A DNA stretch of 64,000 nt from Ciborinia camelliae (GCA_025890175.1 JANPYM010000007.1:673387-737386), one strand, 5' to 3'; positions 52,527 to 63,060 are shown, counted from the first letter of the stretch. The notes: generated by a model not told the origin, from the letters alone. Program-made: numbers and translations.

Positions 52527-53460
52527 GCTTTTGCTTATCAGTAACATCATTCCAGTTGATGAAGGCCCAGGCTTTCAACGGTTAAGGACCATCGCCTCTA
52601 TCTTCTTCCAAGGTGACCCATGTTAACGCACCATGATGATCGATATGAGGACCGGATATCGCACCGGCTTGGGCGTACAAGGCAAAATTGAGACAACCAA
52701 TAAGGCCTTTCAACTTCGAAAGCCCTGGGGAGCACGATGATGGACGGTATTCAATATTTCGTATAGCTTCTGCCAAAAGATCGCATTGAGAAAAGAGAGG
52801 CCAGGGAGTTTGCAGGTTGGATCTCAAGTCCAATAGATTGATAGGGGCCTGCTCAATAGCTCCTTTATCATTGCCACCTTTGAGTGTATCCGAGGCTTCT
52901 CTAACAGTGATATCTAGACTGCGCAACGGGTACCTATAAGGCGGGTCTTATGTTTAATAAATTCTTTGCAAATAATCTATATATAAAATAAATAATATTG
53001 AAATTCTAATAAATACCCTATGTCCTATACAAGGCAAATACAAATAATTCGTAAATAATCTATATTTTACAAATAAATGGATTATTTATAAATAATTTGT
53101 AAATTATAGATTTTTAATGGATTTCGCTTATTTTTTAAAGCTATTTATAACTTTTATATTAATTTTATAAATATTTATATTTATATTTATGAATATTTAT
53201 GAATATTTATGTTAATAGGTATCTGTGGGTTATTTGTAAATAATCTATACGGAACAAATAATTTTGAAATTCTAATAGATAACCCGCGGGACAAATACCT
53301 TGCAGGTACCCGTACGGCGCGGGTTTTTTTGCGCAGTCTAATGACATCCCTCACCGCAAGTTCTTTCTCGATCTTGACGCCCAGATCTTGAATGGAGATA
53401 CTACTGTCTTGTGGCACATTATCCAAACCTTGCATAAAGTCGATTCTTGTAGACGAAAAG
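52527..53460 (-). pseudogene. JmjC-domain gene, 5' fragment, with MITE-2 inside
   Basis: Coding pieces are 53460-53341 (from MQGLDNVPQD at 53435, after a likely acceptor ACATTAG) and 52907-52527. They are separated by MITE-2 and continue in frame once the MITE and its 8-bp target copy are removed (...AVRDV then VREASDTL...). The second piece contains SGPHIDHHGALTWV, the N-terminal JmjC signature with the HxD iron-binding pair, then a stop TAA, then KAWAFINWNDVTDK in the same frame up to the MITE-1 junction. The remainder is 27.7 kb away at 24245-24837. Family knowledge: JmjC proteins are Fe(II)/2-oxoglutarate oxygenases, often histone demethylases. Here the gene is broken. Upstream exons are not identified. 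Confidence 0.75.
52915..53340. mobile_element. hAT-like MITE-2, 426 bp
   Basis: Perfect 12-bp terminal inverted repeats TAGACTGCGCAA at 52915-52926 and 53329-53340. The target duplication is 8 bp, GTGATATC (52907-52914) against ATGACATC (53341-53348), differing by two transitions. GGGTACC words occur near both ends. An internal direct repeat (about 52970-53020 and 53222-53275) shares AATAATCTATA and GAAATTCTAATA. There is no coding capacity, and the frame of the host JmjC gene is restored by its removal. Confidence 0.75.
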
Positions 53461-53471
53461 CTAATGTATAG

Positions 53472-53903
53472 TCAATCGTTGTCCTTAATAAAAATAATTG
53501 ATATTGTTGAATAATATTGTTTGAAATACATATTCAATTTCTTTATTATTATAATCACATAATCCTTAAATATTTTAAAGAATTTAATTTCTACAATTTG
53601 TTTTACCTTTAAAAAATATAAACCAATTTCAACTTTACGTTTAAAAAAGGTTCCTGTATAATTAGTTAACGTATAAGCGAACCTTTTCAATATAACTTTT
53701 ACGATCTTAAAATCGTTCAATGCCCTGGTTAATCTATTTGTTATTGTAATCCTTGTGTTTGTATATATCTTGGAGATCTCAACCCCCCCAAACGTATCGT
53801 AACGTTTAATCTCTTTCAAAAAAAATTTGATGTTATCTTTAGTAAACTCAATATATTCAATTTCCAAATCTAAGGCAAATACTTGCTTAACTTTATTAAA
53901 CAA
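53472..53903 (-). CDS. Unrecognised open frame, 143 codons
   Basis: The frame starts MFNKVKQVFALDLEIEYIEF and is Lys/Ile/Phe-rich. The central part (FGGVEISKIYTNTRITITN) looks like ordinary protein while the last third looks AT-driven. It lies directly upstream of the JmjC fragment on the same strand and could be a RIP-touched N-terminal exon of it or an unrelated relic. No domain is recognised. Confidence 0.3.
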   Translation of the reverse strand: MFNKVKQVFALDLEIEYIEFTKDNIKFFLKEIKRYDTFGGVEISKIYTNTRITITNRLTRALNDFKIVKVILKRFAYTLTNYTGTFFKRKVEIGLYFLKVKQIVEIKFFKIFKDYVIIIIKKLNMYFKQYYSTISIIFIKDND

Positions 53904-54970
53904 AATCTTACTACTTTAAACAAACCGATGATTAAATATAGTAAGTTCTATCAATATCTTTTTCGAAATGATTTGACATCAAATATTTTTGTTCATTAAA
54001 AACTAGAAGAATTTAACTATTTCGATTTTTTCGTTGTATAACTAAATAATCTTTTTTATTTTTACAATTTGTACGATTATAGTTTTGTTTAAATTATATT
54101 GTTATGGAAATATATTTTCCGCGAATTAATAATTCTTTACTTTATCGAATAAAGTATTTTTGTATAAATCCGGTTGGTCCTACAAAGTATTAGCCGATGG
54201 ACTTGTTAAATAATGGATGTTGTTGAAAATGTCATCTTACCGCCATGATGATTGCACTTTTCGATGGAGGTACAAATCAGTTTTATATGGCATCAAAGAG
54301 GGGATATTTTGGCTGCTGTGGCGATCAGCACCAGGTGGCATAGAAAAAAGTGAGGATTTTCGCTGCTGTGACGATCAGAACCAGGTGGCATAGTACAAGT
54401 AAAGATTTTTTTGGTGAATGGTATTATTGTATTTGGGAAGAGATATAAGAATATACGATATTTGTGTAGTGATAGTGAGAAAAAAAGAATATGCAGAGGT
54501 TCTCAATTAATAAATAGTGTTTATACCTTTCTTCGCTTAGGGTAAGTCTCAAGACAGCCTTTTTTCGTTATTCATTTAGTTACATATTACTTTCTCTTCT
54601 GGAAATAATATTAACGGGTCTATCGAATAATCTATAGTTACAATTAAAAGTTTAATATATATAGGCCGAAGGGGATCACGTGACCTGCGTATACCTAGTT
54701 TTCCCGCATAATAAGTGTCAAATATGAGATAAAATCAAATTTAGATATTAAAATCTAACTGTTAAACTAATTAGAGATACTCTTAAATTTATATAAATCC
54801 CCATGTTGTGACGAAGTCACAGGGGTACGGGTCACATGCCTCGGCAGTGAATATGGTTGTAGCTGTAGTCTTATGCCCTAGGCATTAGCTCTAGTTTAGT
54901 CTCAGGATTATGGTCTATTTTTATTCTGCATTTTCTTTTGAAACTAAGATCTAGGATTTCATGAATACGA
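53904..54970. other. Intergenic region with LTR-like fragment
   Basis: No gene seen. A 50-bp unit is tandemly repeated at 54311-54410. At 54804 a TGTTGTGACGAAGTCACA start resembles family-A LTRs and contains a TGTGAC/GTCACA hairpin. Its other end and a TSD were not found. The sequence up to 54970 replaces the C-terminal part of the neighbouring helicase pseudogene. Confidence 0.45.
54311..54410. repeat. 50-bp tandem repeat, two units
   Basis: GCTGCTGTGGCGATCAG at 54312 recurs as GCTGCTGTGACGATCAG at 54362, and the units share CCAGGTGGCATAG. Confidence 0.85.
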
Positions 54971-54975
54971 ATCTC

Positions 54976-57165
54976 TATCTGTGTTCGCGACCCTGGTATG
55001 AATCTGTGGTGATCACCATAACTTCATCAAGAAGATCCCCAGAGTTGAAGATAGCATCGTTGAGGATGAAGACTTGGTACAAGTACGGGGCGATGATGCA
55101 TATGTCAGAGGGTGAAATGTTAGGATCCGATTTTAACAAACTCTCAACGAGAGAGACAGTCAAATTGGCGGAGTAGGTGTTGCCGGAGGATGTACCACCC
55201 ACCTGCACGTGGGAGAAGCCTCACGTGGGAGAAGCCTTTGCGGAGGGCCAAATGGATGAGGACGATCGTGAGCGTAGTTTTGCCAGTTCCGGCAGGGCCA
55301 ACCACGATGAGAATTCCAAGCAGGCAAGATTTGAGAATCCGCGGCCTCCTCTCATCAGCACCACATCTAGCGAGAGTGGATGTGACAACATTGGCCGGGA
55401 GACCGTAGGTCAAATCCCTGTATTCTGCCTTCCGGTGGTCTTGAAGGCCGTGTCCGTACAAGAGCTCACGGATAAGCTTAAAATCGTGAACGGGAGGCAT
55501 GTACGCTGTGTAGCCAAGTGTGGACAAAGCGGAGGGCAAGGAATCGTCTTCTTCTTGGGTGAATCGTTCGATGTCTTCCATGCCAGAATCAAACTCAGTC
55601 TGGTGACTAAAAGTCATGGTGGCTTCATCAGACTCTAGCGGCAGAGCTGGAGGCTTGTGATCGGGGGCCCACATCGAAATGGCATTCACCCTCGCCTTCA
55701 CAGATTTGAAGGATTCATCGAGACGCAAGTAGACGGTGATGAGTTTGGTGCTGCTGGGCAGGGTTGGGTCATGGTTGGGTCGCCAGATAGCGGCATGGAC
55801 ATCATAGTCAGAATCCGGCAAACCCTCAGCAGAACGAGTGACCAACATTAAATGTGAACCGGGATGTTGGATGCGGGAGGTCTCGATCATGCTGCCTTCC
55901 CAACCGCCTTGCTCTTTCGCCTCCTTCTGTGCTTGCTTGGACTTGGGAATGAGGAGCGTCGGGTTCTTCCGGAAATGTACAAAGACCGAAGCTTCGAGGG
56001 TGAAGAGTGGTCCACCAGGAATTGGGAGCGAAGGCAACAAGAATGACATAAAGTAGATGGATGCATTGTTTGCACCGCAGAACTGGGCCTTGATTGGTGT
56101 GTTGCGTAGCATTTCGGCATACTGGGCGATCCACAAAGTTTCCTGGGCAGTGCCAAAGAAATTTCGAATGGAAAAATCAGGCCATCCGCAATAAGTGAAG
56201 ACCGAGTGGAAAGCATCATATTTATCATGGATTTCTTTCCCAGACGCCAGAACACCTTGGGGCAAGCATCTGGCAGCATGAAAACCTTCGACGGAGAAGT
56301 TGTCTCTGCGAGAGAACGAGTGGACACAGCGAGCAACGGACGAGACAATGTCCATTCCACCGTAACGAAATTCCTCCACCCATTGACCAACGTGGCTCAC
56401 GTGGTGGCAAACGAGCCAAAGCTATTAAAAGTTAATTGATTATACCTCAAAATAAGAAATGTAAAACTCACCTTCCGCTCGCGATCCCAATCATCCGATT
56501 CATCCTCTGCAGGTTCTGAAGGCTCCAATACTATCGCCATCATAGCACACTTGGCCATCTGGATGTACGCAGCATCAATCCCGACTCTCTCCTTCGCATC
56601 ATCATCATCACCGGTGAACCCAACTAGACTGTCCATGATCGCCTTCATGACGTTCGCAAGGACGTGGTCGTAGGTGGTGCAAGCTTCAACCGAGTCCAAG
56701 ACAGGATCGTTGGGCATTGCTCGATCGATGACCCTACCATCGACAACTTCGAACGCCAAAGCATTGTGGAGCTCCTGGATTCTGATAAATTAGTAGGGTC
56801 TTCATGCAATTGTGGAAGGTATCATACTTACATTGGTTGGTTGGGAGGTAAGTTGAGTTAAGATCGAGCTCTGGGAGAACTCGATTTCTTCAAAAGCAAC
56901 AATCGTTAGCGCGGCACGAATGAAAGTATGAAGTGGGGGAAACGGGTGGAAGTAGAACTGGCAGGGTTGTAAATGGCAAAAACTTACGTGTGGCTTTGAT
57001 AAGAAGCAAGATCGCGACAATATCGAAAGGAAGAAAGATTAATGTGAGACGGGCGCTTAGAGAACTCAGCTGTGTACTTAAACAAAACCAATCGTTAGTC
57101 AATGCTCGAGTGGAGGGAACAGGGGAGAAGAGAAATTGAACCAGAATACGGAAGATCGAATACAT
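54976..57165 (-). pseudogene. Decayed paralogue of the Upf1-like helicase
   Basis: Exons read on the minus strand: 57165-56988 (start MYSIFRIL, tentative), 56887-56832, 56774-56472, and 56421 onward, with introns of 100, 57 and 50 bp. The last intron (GTGAGT...AATAG, phase 0) is the most secure. From about 56300 the protein is collinear with the intact helicase (WPDFSIRNFFG, YGHGLQDHRKAEYRDLTYGL) up to Walker A GPAGTGKT near 55290. Just after it about 1.2 kb is missing relative to the intact gene, including the DEAG box. At the joint a 16-bp unit CACGTGGGAGAAGCCT is tandemly duplicated (55205-55236) and the frame shifts. The following piece (QVGGTSSGNTYSANL to SYQGREHR) stops at 54976, so motif VI is lost. 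The N-terminal exons are unrelated to those of the intact gene, suggesting domain exchange or a distinct subfamily. Confidence 0.75.
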
Positions 57166-58095
57166 ACGTTGTTTGATGTTTTGTTTTGAAGAAGAAGTGG
57201 TGGAGGTCGTGGGATTTGACGAGAATTAAATAGTAAAACTTTAGGACGCTAGCGTATTTTGGTGATTAAACGAGTAGGGTTAAACCTAAGGTACGTAACT
57301 GTTGCCTGATATATAATGTTTACATGTTTCAGACGAGAGCCTTGGAGTGAAGGTTGAAATTATGAATGCCTCACGCGGTCTAGTGGAACGAAAGTTGTGG
57401 CGGAAGAGGCACCATTGGACTTATTATATACGCACTATCGGACTTATTATATATGCGTAACATTCAAAGGCGCGAGAGTACTCATATGTAGCTATTCCTA
57501 TAGACTTTTACCTCCTAATTTATATGTAATGCTAATCGATCACAATTCCCTTTGACTGTATTGTTTACATGGCCCAATCTGTAATGGAACTTTCCTAGAA
57601 GAGTATTGCGTCCATTGTAGCAATCAGGAGTAGTTAATAACGTACACTAAACAGTCTACATGCGATACGCGGACTGCTAAGTTCTGTATCTGTAGGATCA
57701 AGCCAATAATTGATAGCCTCCTGCATTGTGGCCTCTTTTTCCTCACATTGACGTGTTTTATATGGTGAGAATCGTTGTGGATTGGATAACTCCCCATTAG
57801 GCTTATGCGCAGTTGATTTCCGTTTCTTTAATTTGGCCACGATAGTCAATATCGCCGTCGGCCGTAGAGTAGTACAGTAGGGTAGGGTAGAGTAGGGTTC
57901 CAGGTTGGGGAAATGCGACGTAATTTTTCTGCACTTTCACTTCAGGGGGTTGGCCACATTGTGTTTAGCCCAAAAGTAGTAACTTCATAAGGAAACAATC
58001 TGATTGTTGAGGGTGTTATGGTTGTGGAGGAAGAGCATGAAGGTAATTTTGATGGCAATTAATTTCATTATTCATAACTAGCATTTGTTCTAATC
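57166..58095. other. Intergenic region
   Basis: Apart from the 57634-57849 fragment no gene is seen. GGACTTATTATATA is repeated at 57417 and 57441, and a GGGTAGGGTAGAGTAGGGT run lies near 57880. Confidence 0.5.
57634..57849 (-). pseudogene. Possible HTH (psq-like) transposase fragment
   Basis: Seventy-one codons; the segment EATMQEAINYWLDP...RIACRLFSV resembles the helix-turn-helix start of pogo/Tc1-type fungal transposases (EAI...AA..F.V). It stops where the recognition helix would continue. Nothing of the DDE domain follows in 57.9-58.1 kb. The assignment rests on weak pattern similarity. Confidence 0.3.
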
Positions 58096-58098
58096 TAA

Positions 58099-58535
58099 CT
58101 ATCTTTGATTGATTCGCACAGTGTCCATGGTAAGCAGTACCAGAGGTTTTCCTGATTGATCGGAGATCCAACGAAGATTCTGTGAATTATTGATGTCCAG
58201 AAGACGGCATTTTGCGTCGATGAAATTGGATCTGGTAATGCACATGTGTTCCCAATCACCACCAGGAACCACCTCCGGACATGGGAATTGATGTATTGTG
58301 ATGTCCGCAACTTGCAGGATGGAATTTGCACACGCCATGAGAATTGTTATCAACCCCTCAATTGGCATGCGATGGAGAGATCCCTTAACGTGAGTGTTGT
58401 CATGGCGGATTTTGACCACCCTTCGATCCGCGGAGGCGTCGTCATCTGCGAAGATTCTCTGCAACCACCAATCGATGGAAAATTTGACTGGTGGGAGGTC
58501 TGGTGCTTGGTCCAAGTGGCGGGCGATGATTCCGA
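58099..58535 (-). CDS. Unrecognised reading frame, possible 3' exon
   Basis: The open frame begins after a plausible acceptor (CTCCTAG at 58536) and runs TLGIIARHLDQAPDLPPV... to a stop at 58099. It contains WWLQRIFADDDAS and EGLITILMACANSILQVADI. It may be a terminal exon of the gene at 58604-60370, but no good donor was found, or a separate truncated gene. No domain is recognised. Confidence 0.35.
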
Positions 58536-58603
58536 GTGTCTAGGAGTCGGGCAATGATATTGAGTGCGGCGCGAAATACCCCTTAACAACCTTCCCAAAG
58601 CAA

Positions 58604-60370
58604 CTAATTAATTCTATCAAGCCACGAATTTATGTAACCCACGAAATTGAACATCCCCGCCTCCACCTCCAGCTCTGTACATACCCTCCTACCGCTAATG
58701 ATCTTCGTAAAGTATGGTATATTATCCAACGAAAATGAACAAATCTTGGGTCGCACAACCTGGAATCTAAAAACGTCATCTGCAAACCTTGCGAGATGTT
58801 TGCGAACGTATGTCTGTCCTGTACCTTGTTTCAAGGCATCATCCTCGTTCAAGCAATGTCTCATGACCTTCCAGAACAGCAACATCGTGGTATTGGATAG
58901 TTCTCTTTCCCAGAACTCCAAACGCTCCGTCCTATCATTTCCGTCCTTCAAACAGCGGAGCTTTCCCATTCCTGCCAACATCACGACATCTGCAAAGATA
59001 GTCATGCCCAAAGTAAACACAAAAAACTGAGTGAACTCGTCCGTCATCCTATACGCTTCATTCCTACTGCTTTTCATATACCTCATGCTCGTATGAAAGT
59101 CCGCCTCCCAATCAGTCAACATATCGAATTCCATCAAAGCGAATGTACACTCTCTCTCTAGGATATCGTCTTTGTTGAAATCATTTTCGTATACTTTAAA
59201 TGTTCTTTGTATGGCATTGAGCATTCGCGAGTCTGCAGACGCATCGTTAACCCCGAGTATATTTGCCAAAGAAGCGCCTTGGTCGATCGATTTATCTGTC
59301 GAAATGTCTTTTAGAAAAATCCGACACTTTAGCTCGACACAGAGCAGCAACTCCTTGGATAGGTCTGATGTAAGTTAGTAAAATGATCCACGAGACATCC
59401 GAATTCATCATCTTACCTGACTTCCCAAGTTTCCCCGAAAGTTTATCCACCAAATCAATGGCTTCCTGTGAATCCTTCACTACTTCAATCCATTCCATAT
59501 CATCATCCTCATCAATGTCTTCAACATCCCACTCCATAACCTCCATTACCTCCCGACACCAACTTGCAAACCATAAGTACCTTAGACTTCCATCGCCCCA
59601 TGGGATGACTATGATCTGTGATTCAGCACTTCTAGCCGCCTCAAACTCATCATTGATAGAATCTTGACCATACAAATTGTCCAGACCTTCCAAATTAAAA
59701 CCCTCACAACCATGTAAGGCTGCGGTGAAAGGAGTGGGAGAATTCATCAATATTCTTCACATCAATTGGCTGGGTGGTCAACCCCTCATATAGTCCGGCA
59801 CTGCCTCGCAACAAAAACGAACTTTTGGATTTTCGAGAAGGTGACAAAGCTCCCAAGTCGGCAGACATCGATCTAACATTCCTGTTGCCTGATCTCCCAA
59901 CTAAATTACATTAGCCCACGTCACAAATTGTACCACAAGCAATCAATACTTACAAACTCTCGTTCCGAGATCGAATGACGTGTGCGGCTTGTGCCCCGAT
60001 CTTGAATCTCCGGAAAAGCTTCGCGTCTTGGTTGGTGTGGTATTTTCACTTTTGGCCATCGCATTCCAGTCGCGTTTTTTTGGTGTTACTAATCATAGGT
60101 CAACAAAATTCGTCCATACAGTAACAAAACAAAGATCGACTCACTCTTAAAGTCCTCAACTTCCCCATCCTCTGTATTTTGAGTAGCAGTTCCGTCAGAA
60201 GAATCCAGTTTGAGAGTTCGACTTTCAGGCAAATCAACTTGGCTGAGATCGATCATCTCATTAGCAGTTGACCGTAGGGCTGTACTTTCCATGCCTTGTG
60301 TGTCAATTAGAGGAGAATTCAGCCGGAGAGCTGGACTCTCAGGCAAATCGACTTGGCTTGCTTCGTCCAT
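58604..60370 (-). CDS. Unrecognised multi-exon gene with a frame break
   Basis: Exons are 60370-60145, 60088-59954, 59900-59417 and 59364-58604. The introns of 56, 53 and 52 bp have GTGAGT, GTAAGT and GTAAGA donors and join in phase 1 each time. The start MDEASQVDLP at 60370 is the first ATG; upstream codons repeat the same 38-residue unit (QVDLPES core) once more, so the true start may be earlier. Exon 3 changes frame by one base between 59747 and 59704, which suggests a frameshift or a sequencing error. The middle is acidic (DVEDIDEDDDMEW), and the last 250 residues look globular (FTQFFVFTLGMTIFADVVML). No domain or family is recognised. It is divergent from the gene at 60492 with a 121-bp shared upstream region. 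Confidence 0.55.
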
Positions 60371-60491
60371 TTTACTGGCAGTTGATTGTAGTGTTGTACG
60401 TTCAAAGTCTTGTGTATAAATTAGGGAAAGTTTTGCAACCAGTGGTAAGATCGACAATTTCCAATGCCTATTTCCAATTTGCTAACACTCC
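60371..60491. promoter_or_regulatory. Short divergent intergenic region
   Basis: Only 121 bp separate the first ATG of the minus-strand gene (60370) from that of the plus-strand gene (60492), so the two probably share a bidirectional promoter. If the minus-strand gene starts further upstream the genes overlap. No motif was identified. Confidence 0.35.
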
Positions 60492-61106
60492 ATGCAAGTT
60501 CCCGATCGTACCGCGTTCCAAGAGCTCATCAACCACCTTTCCATCACGAGCAAAGCCCAGCAACCAAGATCGCATTTGGATCAATGGATTTCGTCAAAGG
60601 CTGCTCTCAGTCTCCAACTCCTTCCCGTCCTTGTGCGTCCAGAGCACAAACCTTCATACAACAAACTTTCGACCTTGCTTGCCAACTTAAACCTAGAAGA
60701 ATCAGCCATCTACGCTGGTGGCAACGAACACAATTCCACCTATTTCAACAAGGTACACATGACTGCATACTATTATAGATGCAGAAGAATGGAAGATTCG
60801 GAAATTCTCGAGTTGTTGCCGAAGAGGGACAGAAATTTAACGTCGTCACCATACGACATCGCAGCATGTCGGAACGCAATGAGCGGACTGGACAATCATT
60901 ACAAGAATGAGATCGGCTTCGCGATGCTACTGTAAGTTCAATATCATCACCTGCTTGTGTTACTCATATCTAACATTCCTTAGACACCTCTTGTCCTTGC
61001 CAGATTTCCTAGAAGTCAAGATACACAAGTTCACCAATCCTGGCCAGAGGATGAACTATTTCAAATCCATGTTTAACAAGTATCCGAATCTCATGGTTAC
61101 TATGGC

Positions 61107-61468
61107 AGATTCCGCTGGCATGATCTTGGACACCTCATTTGTTTACTCCGATTGGGTCTACACACCCAACTTCAACCAGGATGATGGCGTTGTCCCTGGC
61201 ACTCTCCCTTCCCATGCTATCGAAGACATTGTCAAGTACAAGACCAGAATCTTTCATAGAGTTCGGGCAGTGAAGCTCATGGGGCTCAGATTCCGCTGGC
61301 ATGATCTTGGACACCAAATTTGTTTACTCCGATTGGATCTACACACCCAACTTCAACCAGCATGATGGCGTTGTCCCTGGCACTCTCCCTTCCCATGCTA
61401 TCGAAGACATTGTTAAGTACAGGACCAGAATCTTTCATAGAGTTCGGGCAGTGAAGCTCATGGGGCTC
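61107..61468 (+). repeat. 181-bp tandem duplication, two copies
   Basis: Copies 61107-61287 and 61288-61468 begin AGATTCCGCTGGCATGATC and end GAAGCTCATGGGGCTC. They differ at several single bases (for example GGTCTAC against GATCTAC), so the event is not brand new. Confidence 0.95.
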
Positions 61469-61666
61469 ATATTTCGCTGGAGAATGAACATCGCTCTGGA
61501 TGAAACCAGAATCTTTCATAGAGTTCGGGCAGTGAAGCTCATGGGGCTCATATTTCGCTGGAGAATGAACATCGCTCTGGATGAAACCAGAATCTTTCAT
61601 AGAGTTCGGGCAGTGAAGCTCATGGGGCTCATATTTCGCTGGAGAATGAACATCGCTCTGGATGAA
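61424..61666 (+). repeat. 81-bp tandem repeat, three copies, in frame
   Basis: ACCAGAATCTTTC starts at 61424, 61505 and 61586. The units are identical by eye, and each adds 27 residues. Confidence 0.95.
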
Positions 61667-61957
61667 AGATTTCCTCCCAGTTCCAAATTTGTCAAATGGG
61701 TAAGTTCATATTTCTCCCGTCGCTTTCGCCGATTTCGTTAACATAGCAATAGGCATCTGTCAAGGTTGGTTCATGGTATACGGAGAAGGACATACAAGCT
61801 GCCAAGGCTCTCATACGATTCGAAGATTTTCCAGCCAAGCTGGACTATCACAAGATCAACCGTTCCAGACTGCGTTCATGCTTGAAGTATGATTCAGAAG
61901 ATGATCTCACTGAGTATGATGGTTTGAACTAGGGATGATTCGGACCAAGGTAGCGGT

Positions 61958-62194
61958 TCATAGACGTAAAATCAAAAGCAATATATGGGAATTTTCATAG
62001 AATAAAAACTTTATGTATTCTAAACTTCGCGTTTTATTTTCATTAAGAGTTACGACTTTCTCCTGGAGTGCAAAGATCTGACTTTTCATTTCAACGATAA
62101 TTGCTCCCGTTCTGACACACACAGCACAAGAATTTGGGTGATGTCGCGGTGGTGCTGGAAAGGGAAGGCCTCTTGTCATTGACCCAAACAACAC
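61958..62194 (-). other. Open frame of 78 codons, possible exon
   Basis: It reads SCAVCVRTGAIIVEMKSQIF followed by a short amphipathic stretch (ALQEKVVTLNENK) that could be coiled coil. It is convergent with the plus-strand gene ending at 61932. No start context or upstream exon was identified, so coding status is uncertain. Confidence 0.25.
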
Positions 62195-62579
62195 TCCATA
62201 GAAATCCGAAAGTAATCTCAGGTTTATTGGAGAGTAGACCTTTTGTCATTAACAGATACAATACTGCCGTTTATAACCTGCTCCTCTACATCATTTCAGA
62301 CAAATGGGAACAATCCATATGTCACTCTTCCCCTTCTCAACCCTAAGTGATACGATCCTAAACTAATAACAAATCCTAGTCCCAAGCAACCTGAGCATCT
62401 GCGGCGCCATTAATCTCTACTCCCTCCACCTCCGAATACCATATTCGCAGTTCTCGCTTCCACGATCTGCGCAACCCTCTTCGACACCATGAACCTCCTC
62501 TCCCACTACCACTCACAGTAAACTATAAAAGTTAGTCTAACACTAACAAGCTCGTGCGAAATTTCACCACTGGTGGCAA

Positions 62580-63060
62580 CCATTATATTCATTTCGCGCC
62601 ATACAAGTACAATGAGGATAGGTATGGGAACGGCTTTGGAAGTTGCGACGAGGACATTTGAATCAAAAAATTTCGACGAAGGCAAGGACTCCATGACTCA
62701 AGTCTAACCAATGGCGCTGTCGTCAACAATGGTCCTCAACAGGATATATACAAGGCGGTGCAAGATCTTATTACTAATGACAACTCCCACACTTTGTTTT
62801 ATTACGATAGGTATAAGGACCATAGGATTGAGTTGCCGGAGAATGTTTGCCACGTTTTGGAGTTGATTGATGCACACCTTTTCCTCGGTATACCAGTCCA
62901 AGAGAGGCATGACCAGGGTAAGTTTCATTCCTTTTCAAGGCGATTATCGTTTATTCTAACCTGTTGGTATCACTCACCACTAGGAACAACCCTCAAAACT
63001 TGTTATTTTGCACCAAATTCGAAAACCAGAGTTACGAAACCAAAAGCTACATAACTGCAA
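62580..63060 (+). pseudogene. Third relic of the helicase family, N-terminal fragment
   Basis: From 62699 the plus strand reads SSLTNGAVVNNGPQQDIYKA then VQDLITNDNSHTLFYYDRYK. This is collinear with residues about 195-245 of the intact helicase at 13888-17176 (SGLTNGALIKNGPHHDMYKA). The homologous intron is still recognisable: its donor GGTAAGTTTCATTC at about 62918 matches the start of the helicase intron, with an acceptor CACTAG near 62983. Upstream (62590-62690) similarity fades and a stop interrupts; downstream of the intron I see no homology. It is opposite in orientation to the other two copies. Confidence 0.65.

Larger units (their letters stand above)
60492..61932 (+). pseudogene. Unrecognised three-exon gene disrupted by tandem duplications
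   Basis: Exons are 60492-60931, 60984-61699 and 61753-61932. The introns of 52 and 53 bp (GTAAGT...CTTAG, GTAAGT...AATAG) restore continuous reading, and the protein ends KYDSEDDLTEYDGLN. Inside exon 2, 61107-61287 is duplicated as 61288-61468. The period of 181 bp is not a multiple of three, so translation leaves frame and stops at 61365. A following 81-bp unit (27 codons, TRIFHRVRAVKLMG...ALDE) is present three times in frame (61424-61666). Without the 181-bp duplication the gene would be open. No known domain is recognised. The start MQVPDRTAFQ was chosen as the first ATG in the frame of exon 1. Confidence 0.6.

Noticed and set aside
52582..52926. Stand-alone 114-residue gene
   Set aside because: No ATG start; its upstream end is the MITE-2 boundary and the frame continues from 53341-53460, so it is only a piece of the JmjC gene.
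62704..62928. Minus-strand 74-codon frame
   Set aside because: Shadow of the plus-strand helicase relic, whose similarity to 13888-17176 fixes the coding strand.
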